NCBI GenBank assembly: GCA_021203945.1
Contig: JAJQAF010000034.1
Location: forward strand, 1 to 5,755
Length of the DNA stretch: 5,755 nucleotides
Direction: 5' to 3'
Source: Campylobacter sp.
GTDB lineage: Bacteria > Campylobacterota > Campylobacteria > Campylobacterales > Campylobacteraceae
Below, one piece after another: positions 1 to 4,723 of this stretch. The notes under the pieces are model-generated. The model saw only the letters and a program-made list of their open reading frames with translations, had not been told where the DNA came from and did no database searches. Each line of letters opens with the position of its first letter. Position 1 is the stretch's first letter. The translations under genes were made by a program, and so were the position numbers.

Positions 1-31
1 TAATAAAAATATACTTCGTCTGTTTAGCCAT
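1..31 (-). CDS. pyrG: CTP synthase, N-terminal fragment (cut by window edge)
   Basis: Only the first ten codons lie in the window; they read MAKQTKYIFI and the gene runs off the left edge. The KQTKYIF start, followed by a codon beginning with A (Thr in the family's IFVTGG P-loop region), is what I know from Campylobacter PyrG. PyrG aminates UTP to CTP with ATP and glutamine in the cytoplasm. The start at 29-31 is supported by an AAGGA Shine-Dalgarno just upstream (positions 37-41 on the complementary strand) and a perfect TATAAT box at 67-72. The gene is divergent from the cytochrome bd cassette. The call rests on ten residues plus the start signals, so it is a good guess and not proven; the nucleotides left of position 1 would settle it. 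Confidence 0.72.
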   Translation of the reverse strand, partial: MAKQTKYIFI

Positions 32-66
32 AAATTTCCTTATTTTATTATTTTTTAGATAGACAA

Positions 67-72
67 ATTATA
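67..72 (-). promoter_or_regulatory. Probable pyrG -10 box
   Basis: TATAAT on the minus strand, a perfect sigma-70 -10 hexamer. It would start transcription near 60, about 30 nt before the pyrG ATG, leaving room for the AAGGA ribosome binding site. No recognisable -35 hexamer stands 16-18 nt upstream, which is normal for Campylobacter sigma-70 promoters. Confidence 0.6.
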
Positions 73-96
73 CCTTTTAAATATTTAGTAAGGTAT
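70..96. repeat. Inverted repeat over the pyrG promoter
   Basis: ATACCTT (70-76) and AAGGTAT (90-96) form a perfect 7-bp inverted repeat with a 13-nt spacer. The spacer contains a 10-bp palindrome, TAAATATTTA (78-87). The left arm overlaps the pyrG -10 box, and the whole element lies about 45-70 bp upstream of the proposed cyd operon -10. This geometry is what an operator for a dimeric regulator would look like. In such AT-rich DNA the inner palindrome alone could be chance; no known Campylobacter regulator site was recognised. Confidence 0.35.
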
Positions 97-137
97 TAAG
101 CCGTCGTAAAATTTAAAAATTATTTTTTAAGTTTTTT

Positions 138-146
138 TGTTATACA
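138..146 (+). promoter_or_regulatory. Candidate extended -10 promoter of the cyd operon
   Basis: TG-T-TATACA matches an extended -10 element (TGnTATAAT, 4 of 6 in the hexamer). It follows T/A tracts at 122-138, as is usual in Campylobacter promoters. It would place the transcript start near 152-154, only about 4-6 nt before the ATG at 158. A competing -10-like hexamer, TACAAT at 151-156, would start transcription inside the reading frame and so fits the first gene less well. Confidence 0.35.
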
Positions 147-157
147 CTTCTACAATT

Positions 158-373
158 ATGATAAAACAATATTTAAATAAAGTAGTATTTTTATACATTG
201 ACGGCTTTAAGAATATGAAACTTGGCAAAAAGCTATGGCTCTTAATCGCTATAAAGCTTATTATTATGTTTGGAATACTCAAAATTTTTCTTTTCGATGA
301 AACTTTAAATACAAAATTTGAGACTAACGAAGAAAAAAGCGATTTCGTTATTCAAAATCTCACAAAGGAATAA
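158..373 (+). CDS. DUF4492-type small membrane protein, first gene of the cytochrome bd operon
   Basis: The protein has 71 residues if started at the ATG at 158. The frame is open from 131, with a TTG at 137, but the family-like part begins just after this ATG. It has a short basic N-terminus, the motif YIDGFKNMKLGKKLW (residues 13-27), one hydrophobic segment of about 20 residues (27-46) and a charged tail. The FYxxGFrnMtlGktLW pattern followed by a membrane span is what I know as DUF4492, a family of about 70 residues seen beside cydAB in Bacteroidota and Campylobacterota. Its function is not established. The stop codon is 1 nt before the cydA ATG, and cydA's Shine-Dalgarno lies inside its last codons, so translation is probably coupled. 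No Shine-Dalgarno precedes its own ATG. I infer a role as an accessory or assembly factor of the bd oxidase. Family assignment is from memory of the motif. Confidence 0.82.
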   Translation: MIKQYLNKVVFLYIDGFKNMKLGKKLWLLIAIKLIIMFGILKIFLFDETLNTKFETNEEKSDFVIQNLTKE

Positions 374-374
374 A

Positions 375-1910
375 ATGTCTGATTTGGCTTCGGTTGATTG
401 GTCTAGAGCCCAGTTTGCGCTAACTGCGATTTATCACTTCTTGTTTGTCCCGCTCACGCTAGGACTTAGCTTCATTATTGCGATAATGGAAAGTATCTAC
501 GTTAAAACCGGCAACAAACAATGGCTTGATATAACGAAATTTTGGCTAAAACTATTCGGTATAAATTTCGCTATCGGCGTAGCGACCGGTATCATAATGG
601 AATTTGAATTCGGCACCAACTGGGCGAATTACAGCTGGTTCGTAGGAGACATCTTCGGCGCGCCGCTTGCGATAGAAGGCTTGCTGGCGTTTTTCCTTGA
701 AAGCACTTTTTTTGCTATTATGTTTTTCGGCTGGAACAAAGTCGGTAAAAAATTTCACCTTATATCTACTTGGCTCGTGGCGATCGGCTCGAATTTAAGC
801 GCGCTTTGGATATTGATCGCAAACGGCTGGATGCAGTATCCGATAGGTATGAAATTTAACCCTGATACCGCTAGAATGGAAATGCAAAATTTCTTAGACG
901 TCGCGTTAAATCCGGTCGGTATTATAAAATTTTTACATACCGCCACTAGCGGATATGCTATTTCGGCGCTTTTCGTTATCGGAATTTCGGCATGGTTCTT
1001 GTTAAAAGGACGCCATACGGTAATGGCAAAAAAGAGTATTATAGTAGCGGCGAGTTTTGGATTGGTAACATCGGTATTTTTACTATTTAGCGGCGATGAA
1101 AGCGCTTATCAAGCCGCAAACAAACAACCTATGAAATTAGCCGCTATGGAAGGGCTTTATAATGGCGAATTAAATGCCGGGCTAGCGGCGATGGGAATTT
1201 TAAATCCAAACAAAAAATTAGGCGACGATAAAGAAGGATTTTTACTTGAGCTAAAAGTGCCTTACGCTCTGGGTTTAATGGCGACTCGCGGGATGGATAA
1301 CTTTACGCCGGGCATTTATGATCTGATATACGGTAACGAAAAACACGGTATCGAAAGCGCGGCTAGCAAAATGGAAAAAGGAAAGCTTGCCGTAGATGCG
1401 TTAAGAGCGTATAAAGACGCTAAAAAAGCGGGCGATGAAGCGGCAATGCTAAGCTCCAAGCAAATTTTAGAAGAAAATTTAAATTTTCTAGGATACGGAT
1501 ATATCAAAAACGTGGAAGAGTTGGTGCCTCCGGTCGGTTTGACGTTTTATAGCTTTCACGTAATGGTCGTGCTTGGAACATACTTTATAGCTCTATTTGC
1601 CCTTACCTTATTTATGTGTTTGTCAAATAAATTCAATATAGTAAATTTCAAAAAGATACTTTGGTTGTGCGTATTTACGATACCTCTTGGTTATATAGCC
1701 GCAGAAGCCGGATGGATAGTGGCTGAAGTAGGTCGCCAGCCTTGGGTTATACAAGATCTGATGACCGTCGGCGTCGGAGCTACGAATTTGGCGGATACGA
1801 ATATCAAAATTTCATTCGCACTCTTTGCCATACTCTTTACGGTGCTTCTAATCGCCGAAGTCAAAATCATGTTAAAGCAAATAAAGATAGGATTTGAAAA
1901 CCATGCATAG
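375..1910 (+). CDS. cydA: Cytochrome bd-type quinol oxidase subunit I
   Basis: CydA is the haem-carrying subunit of the inner-membrane bd oxidase, which oxidises quinol and reduces O2 to water. The start at 375 gives 511 residues; AAAGGA lies 5 nt upstream. The frame is open to 318, but that part overlaps the previous gene and is not CydA-like. Nine hydrophobic segments are visible. Key residues by comparison with E. coli CydA are: His21 (E. coli His19, high-spin haem), Glu101 and Glu109 (Glu99, Glu107), His188 and Met397 (His186 and Met393, haem b558), Lys254 and Glu259 (Lys252 and Glu257, quinol site), Glu444 (Glu445) and GRQPW at 453-457. The Glu259-to-GRQPW distance (194 residues, 197 in E. 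coli) indicates a long Q-loop, unlike short-loop CioA types. Two positions differ: the Arg near Met393 in E. coli is His395 here, and Trp441 is Tyr440. Cyanide sensitivity cannot be read from sequence. The gene overlaps cydB by 8 nt. Confidence 0.97.
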   Translation: MSDLASVDWSRAQFALTAIYHFLFVPLTLGLSFIIAIMESIYVKTGNKQWLDITKFWLKLFGINFAIGVATGIIMEFEFGTNWANYSWFVGDIFGAPLAIEGLLAFFLESTFFAIMFFGWNKVGKKFHLISTWLVAIGSNLSALWILIANGWMQYPIGMKFNPDTARMEMQNFLDVALNPVGIIKFLHTATSGYAISALFVIGISAWFLLKGRHTVMAKKSIIVAASFGLVTSVFLLFSGDESAYQAANKQPMKLAAMEGLYNGELNAGLAAMGILNPNKKLGDDKEGFLLELKVPYALGLMATRGMDNFTPGIYDLIYGNEKHGIESAASKMEKGKLAVDALRAYKDAKKAGDEAAMLSSKQILEENLNFLGYGYIKNVEELVPPVGLTFYSFHVMVVLGTYFIALFALTLFMCLSNKFNIVNFKKILWLCVFTIPLGYIAAEAGWIVAEVGRQPWVIQDLMTVGVGATNLADTNIKISFALFAILFTVLLIAEVKIMLKQIKIGFENHA

Positions 1911-3027
1911 TCTTTCACTCGAAACGTTACAAATTTATTGGTGGTTTATAGTTAGCCTATTAGGCGGGCTTCTCGTATTTATGATGTTTGTTCAAGGCGG
2001 ACAGACAATGATCTTTTCGCTCGGTAAAACCGAGATACAAAAAGATATGCTTATAAACTCTATCGGACGCAAATGGGAGCTAACATTTACCACGCTGGTT
2101 ATGTTCGGCGGTGCTTGCTTTGCGGCGTTTCCGTTATTTTACGCTACGAGCTTCGGCGGTGCGTATTGGGTTTGGCTGGTGATACTTTTTTGCTTCATAA
2201 TCCAAGCCGTAAGCTACGAATACCGCAAAAAACCCGATAACTTTCTAGGCGCAAAAACTTATGAAATTTTTCTTTTTATAAACGGCTCGCTAGGCGTTAT
2301 TTTGATCGGAATGGCGGTAAGCACGTTTTTTTCAGGTAGCGATTTTATACTAAACGATCATAATTTCGTGCAATGGCAGACCCCTTGGCGCGGGCTTGAA
2401 GCGCTTACAAATCCTATGCTATATTTACTGGGCGTAGCGATGTTTTTCCTATCCCGTATAGGAGGCGCGCTATATCTTATCAACAATATCGACGATGAGG
2501 AATTTAGAGCAAACGCAAGAAAATCCATTCTAAAAAATACGTTGGCGTTTTTGCCGTTTTTTCTAGCGTTTCTTGCGTGGATACTCACAAAAGACGGCTT
2601 TGAATATGACCAAAACGGCACGGTAAGTATGACGGGCTTTAAATATGCGCTGAATTTGATCCATATGCCTATAGTGGCTATCGCTATGCTTGCGGGCGTC
2701 GTGCTTGTTTTATACGGAATTTTTAAAGGCGCGTTTAGCAAAAGCATTTACGGAATTTTACCTTACGGCATAGGTGTCACGCTTGTCGTTACCGCGTTAT
2801 TTTTAGTAGCGGGACTAAACAATACGGCGTTTTATCCGTCTTTTAGCGACCTTCAAAGCTCTCTAACCATCAAAAACGCAAGCTCCAGCCACTATACCCT
2901 TGGCGTAATGGCTTACGTAAGTTTGTTAGTTCCCGTAGTTTTAGGCTATATCTTTGTAGTTTGGCGTGCCATAGATAGTAAAAAAATTACGCAAGACGAG
3001 ATCGCAAACGATCATCACGCATACTAG
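1903..3027 (+). CDS. cydB: Cytochrome bd-type quinol oxidase subunit II, divergent type
   Basis: CydB is the second core membrane subunit of the bd oxidase and forms a pseudo-symmetric dimer with CydA. The ATG at 1903 gives 374 residues and overlaps the end of cydA by 8 nt; AGGA lies 10 nt upstream at 1889-1892. About nine hydrophobic segments are visible. Recognition comes from the N-terminal IYWWF (compare FIWWLL in E. coli), INSIGRKWE (compare INSIAPHWD), the VSYEYR stretch (compare VGFDYR) and the C-terminal KITQDEIANDHHAY, which parallels RITKEDIERNTHSLY. The canonical DGFDMG near residue 31 is replaced by QGGQTM, and the Asp of HWD becomes Glu59. This QGGQ version matches what I recall of Bacteroidota CydB, suggesting a shared or transferred lineage. 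Its position directly after cydA confirms the assignment. Confidence 0.95.
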   Translation: MHSLSLETLQIYWWFIVSLLGGLLVFMMFVQGGQTMIFSLGKTEIQKDMLINSIGRKWELTFTTLVMFGGACFAAFPLFYATSFGGAYWVWLVILFCFIIQAVSYEYRKKPDNFLGAKTYEIFLFINGSLGVILIGMAVSTFFSGSDFILNDHNFVQWQTPWRGLEALTNPMLYLLGVAMFFLSRIGGALYLINNIDDEEFRANARKSILKNTLAFLPFFLAFLAWILTKDGFEYDQNGTVSMTGFKYALNLIHMPIVAIAMLAGVVLVLYGIFKGAFSKSIYGILPYGIGVTLVVTALFLVAGLNNTAFYPSFSDLQSSLTIKNASSSHYTLGVMAYVSLLVPVVLGYIFVVWRAIDSKKITQDEIANDHHAY

Positions 3028-3030
3028 GAG
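3026..3030 (+). promoter_or_regulatory. Strong ribosome binding site of the small ORF after cydB
   Basis: AGGAG ends 7 nt before the ATG at 3038 and overlaps the last bases of the cydB stop codon. It is the best Shine-Dalgarno in the cassette, better than those of cydA and cydB. It is the main reason to treat the 36-codon ORF as a translated gene. Confidence 0.75.
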
Positions 3031-3037
3031 AAATTTT

Positions 3038-3148
3038 ATGATACACTCTTTAATATTTTTGATACTTTGGCCGACAGCGCTTATAGCGGGCTATAAATTA
3101 GCCCTCTTTGCCGTAGCGAAATTTGAAAAACAATCCGCAAACGAATAA
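3038..3148 (+). CDS. 36-residue membrane microprotein after cydB, CydX-like in size and position
   Basis: A small ORF starts 10 nt after cydB and ends 6 nt before the operon terminator, so it fills the operon's 3' end exactly. The protein begins MIHSLIFLILW. It has a hydrophobic stretch from about residue 4 to 19 with Trp11-Pro12, a second amphipathic part carrying Lys20 and Lys28, and a polar end (EKQSANE). E. coli CydX is 37 residues, has one membrane span and is encoded right after cydB, where it stabilises the oxidase. Sequence identity to E. coli CydX is not evident to me, so this is an analogue by position, size and hydrophobicity and not a proven homologue. The basic residues after the span would favour a cytoplasmic C-terminus by the positive-inside rule. 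A chance ORF is unlikely given the Shine-Dalgarno and spacing. Confidence 0.72.
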   Translation: MIHSLIFLILWPTALIAGYKLALFAVAKFEKQSANE

Positions 3149-3154
3149 TACGAC

Positions 3155-3186
3155 TTCGGCGATACGTTTAAATCGCCGAATTTCTT
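3155..3186 (+). terminator. Terminator of the cyd operon
   Basis: TTCGGCGAT (3155-3163) and ATCGCCGAA (3172-3180) form a perfect 9-bp stem with an 8-nt loop, followed by TTTCTT. It begins 6 nt after the stop of the small ORF. The complementary strand has no T-run after the hairpin, so it should act mainly on plus-strand transcripts. Confidence 0.75.
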
Positions 3187-3236
3187 ACTAAAATTTCACT
3201 ATTTTCTTGATTTAAATGTAAATTGATTTATAGAAT

Positions 3237-3313
3237 TGGTGTCACGGGGGAGACTTGAACTCCCGACCTCCGGCTTATGAGACCAGCGCTCTAACCAGCT
3301 GAGCTACCGTGAC
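3237..3313 (-). tRNA. tRNA-Met (anticodon CAU), probably elongator
   Basis: The gene is 77 nt with an encoded CCA end. The acceptor stem GTCACGG/CCGTGAC is fully paired. The D-arm is GCTC/GAGC, and the anticodon stem CTGGT/GCCGG (two G-U pairs) holds the loop CTCATAA with CAT at 3277-3279. The variable loop is 5 nt, and the T-arm is GGGAG/CTCCC with TTCAAGT. The 1-72 pair is G-C, whereas bacterial initiator tRNA has a C-A mismatch there, so it is not tRNA-fMet. A CAU anticodon could also mark tRNA-Ile read as AUA after lysidine modification. The acceptor stem does not look like the tRNA-Ile2 stems I know, so elongator Met is preferred. It lies convergent to the cyd operon. Confidence 0.95.
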
Positions 3314-3323
3314 TATAAAAAAT

Positions 3324-3361
3324 AAATAAGTTCGTGGATTATACAATTCACAAACTTATTT
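3324..3361. repeat. Long inverted repeat in front of the tRNA gene
   Basis: AAATAAGTTcGTG (3324-3336) pairs with CACaAACTTATTT (3349-3361), 12 of 13 positions. The pairing can continue inward (G-T, A-T, T-A, T-A) to a 4-nt loop at 3341-3344. On the plus strand the T-run extends to 3363. On the minus strand the arm is followed by a T-rich run (TTATTTATTTTTT). It therefore resembles a bidirectional terminator, yet its centre contains the probable tRNA -10 box. Confidence 0.6.
3338..3343 (-). promoter_or_regulatory. Probable tRNA-Met -10 box
   Basis: TATAAT on the minus strand, preceded directly by TG, a perfect -10 hexamer. Transcription would start near 3331, about 18 nt before the mature tRNA 5' end at 3313, a normal leader length. 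No clear -35 hexamer is seen. Confidence 0.5.
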
Positions 3362-3616
3362 TTACCTAAAATTTAGCAAATTTTAATCTACTATCCACTG
3401 TCATATATGACGCATAAAAATTTTACGCAAAATTTAGATTCAAACGTTTAAAAATCGCTTTGGCGACGGCGTAAATTTCTCATATCTTAGCTCCGTCTTG
3501 CTTCGTTCGCAGCTAAATGCGTTTCAAAATTTTAAATCGCGCTCTTTTAAAACGAGCCGGCACTCCGATTATGATATTGCACCGCCCACGTGACAAGATG
3601 GTATGAAGATTCGCCG
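3362..3616. other. Intergenic stretch without a supportable gene
   Basis: No frame on either strand gives a convincing coding region. The longest open pieces are about 26 codons without a start signal, or an 11-codon ATG ORF on the minus strand. It holds a perfect 12-bp palindrome at 3400-3411, an imperfect one at 3412-3428, and a more GC-rich part (about 3460-3600) with small inverted repeats such as TTAGCT/AGCTAA. The latter part reads like a degenerate or dispersed intergenic element. No clear terminator for the minus-strand gene ending at 3617 was found in it. Confidence 0.5.
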
Positions 3617-4609
3617 CTATTTTACAAAAAAATTCTGCGCGTAACTTTTATCTTCAAACGGCTTTACGCTCAAAATTTTATCGCCTATGCGCACGCTATA
3701 CGTTTTTTCGTTATCCGCCTTGGTATAAGCTAACGCAAGACGTGCCGCAAACAGCGTGTCCTCACTATCGGCATCGATGCTTAAAAAACTTCTTGCACCT
3801 ACGATATTATCCGCGCTATCAAAATTTATCGCGTTAAATTTATCGTTCGGATGTGCTTTGAGTGCGTTATTATCGGCTTCATCGCGACCTATAATAAGCT
3901 TTGCGCCGTTTTTTAAGCGTAAATGTCGCCCGAGCTTTAGCCAAACAACGTCTATATCGCGCATTTGTTTATCAAATTTTAAATAGTCTCGTATCTTTAC
4001 CGCAAAGCTATCAATCGTAAGTAAGCATCCGCCGCCCGGCGTCGCATAATCCTCAAATCCGAAATCAGCCGCCATCTTTAGCTGCGGCTTACGATCGCGT
4101 CCGCTTATACCCATAAGTTTTTCGCGATTTACCCAGCCTTCGCGTTCGGGCTTTGTCGGAGGCAAAAGCTTTGCACACATAGGACGAAGCACCAGATCGT
4201 TTTCATCGTCGGCTAGGCGTTTGACCTGAAAAAGCGCCTCCCTACGCTGACTCATCGGACGCTGTCCTAAAACTTCACCTGTGATTATAAAATCGGCGTC
4301 CTCGCTTTTTAGCATATTAAGCGCGGTTTTAAACATATATCCGTGGCAATCTATGCAAGGATTAAAATGCTTACCGTAGCCGTATTTTGGACTAAAAAGA
4401 ACGTCGCGCAGATACTCGTTTCGCATATCCACGACCTTAAATTTAGCCCCCGCGAGAATCGCCCTACGCTCCAACACGGCGCGTTTATCTTCGCTAGTAC
4501 CAAATCCCGTATCCATATAAAGAGCGATTACCTCTATGCCCTGATCGGCTATAATCTTTATCGAGAGCATACTGTCAAGTCCTCCGCTAAACAACGCTAA
4601 CGCTTTCAT
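3617..4609 (-). CDS. PP-loop ATPase, MnmA/TrmU-like putative tRNA thiolation enzyme
   Basis: The protein has 330 residues; the start at 4609 is supported by GGAG 5 nt upstream. The N-terminus carries the PP-loop motif SGGLDS (8-13), which binds ATP to adenylate a substrate. A PCIDC motif follows (Cys85, Cys88), then GEVLGQRPMSQR (111-122) and PGGGCLLT with Cys195. The pattern of a PP-loop plus widely spaced cysteines resembles the tRNA 2-thiouridylase MnmA (E. coli Cys102 and Cys199). The sequence is nevertheless not MnmA: it lacks the usual GMSGGVDS start and is shorter. I recall such proteins carrying a C-terminal NFACT-R-like RNA-binding domain, which would fit residues about 210-330, but I cannot verify this here. 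Likely cytoplasmic and acting on tRNA; substrate and product unknown. It is often annotated loosely as an ATP-binding or thiouridylase-like protein. It follows pepT on the same strand but has its own probable promoter. Confidence 0.8.
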   Translation of the reverse strand: MKALALFSGGLDSMLSIKIIADQGIEVIALYMDTGFGTSEDKRAVLERRAILAGAKFKVVDMRNEYLRDVLFSPKYGYGKHFNPCIDCHGYMFKTALNMLKSEDADFIITGEVLGQRPMSQRREALFQVKRLADDENDLVLRPMCAKLLPPTKPEREGWVNREKLMGISGRDRKPQLKMAADFGFEDYATPGGGCLLTIDSFAVKIRDYLKFDKQMRDIDVVWLKLGRHLRLKNGAKLIIGRDEADNNALKAHPNDKFNAINFDSADNIVGARSFLSIDADSEDTLFAARLALAYTKADNEKTYSVRIGDKILSVKPFEDKSYAQNFFVK

Positions 4610-4635
4610 TTAAACTCCGTATCTTAAAAACCGAA

Positions 4636-4664
4636 ATACTACTTAAAATTTAGATTTTTGTAAA
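4636..4664 (-). promoter_or_regulatory. Probable promoter of the PP-loop gene
   Basis: On the minus strand TTTACA (4659-4664, 5 of 6 to TTGACA) and TAGTAT (4636-4641, 4 of 6 to TATAAT) are separated by exactly 17 nt. Transcription would begin near 4629, about 20 nt before the start codon. It lies downstream of the pepT terminator, so the gene can be expressed separately from pepT. Confidence 0.45.
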
Positions 4665-4680
4665 GATGATCAAAATCTTA

Positions 4681-4714
4681 AAATTCTAAAGCGCGCTAAG
4701 ACGCCTTAGAATTT
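4681..4714 (-). terminator. Terminator of pepT
   Basis: Positions 4681-4693 and 4702-4714 form a 13-bp stem with one A-C mismatch and an 8-nt loop. It starts 9 nt after the pepT stop codon. On the minus strand it runs into AATTTTAAGATTTTG, a moderately T-rich tail. The GC core is short (GCG/CGC) but the position is right. Confidence 0.6.
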
Positions 4715-4723
4715 AAGTAAAAT

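Noticed and set aside
137..157. TTG start of the DUF4492 gene at 137
   Set aside because: It would lie before the expected transcript start and has no Shine-Dalgarno; the family-like sequence begins after the ATG at 158.
318..374. N-terminal extension of cydA from an upstream start at 318
   Set aside because: It overlaps the DUF4492 gene, is not CydA-like, and the ATG at 375 has a good Shine-Dalgarno and matches the family N-terminus.
1894..1902. TTG start of cydB at 1894
   Set aside because: The ATG at 1903 has AGGA upstream and fits the usual CydB N-terminus; the extra three residues have no support.
2358..2747. 129-codon open frame on the minus strand inside cydB
   Set aside because: It is antisense to a clear cydB, has no start signal, and its composition reflects the complement of membrane codons.
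3237..3313. Initiator tRNA or tRNA-Ile(CAU) identity
   Set aside because: The 1-72 pair is a normal G-C pair, excluding the initiator; the acceptor stem does not resemble tRNA-Ile2, although a modification-dependent identity cannot be fully excluded.
3458..3493. 11-codon ATG ORF on the minus strand in the intergenic region
   Set aside because: Very short, no hydrophobic or family pattern and no convincing ribosome binding site.
4343..4600. Plus-strand open frame opposite the PP-loop gene
   Set aside because: It is antisense to conserved motifs including SGGLDS and PCIDC, with no ribosome binding site.
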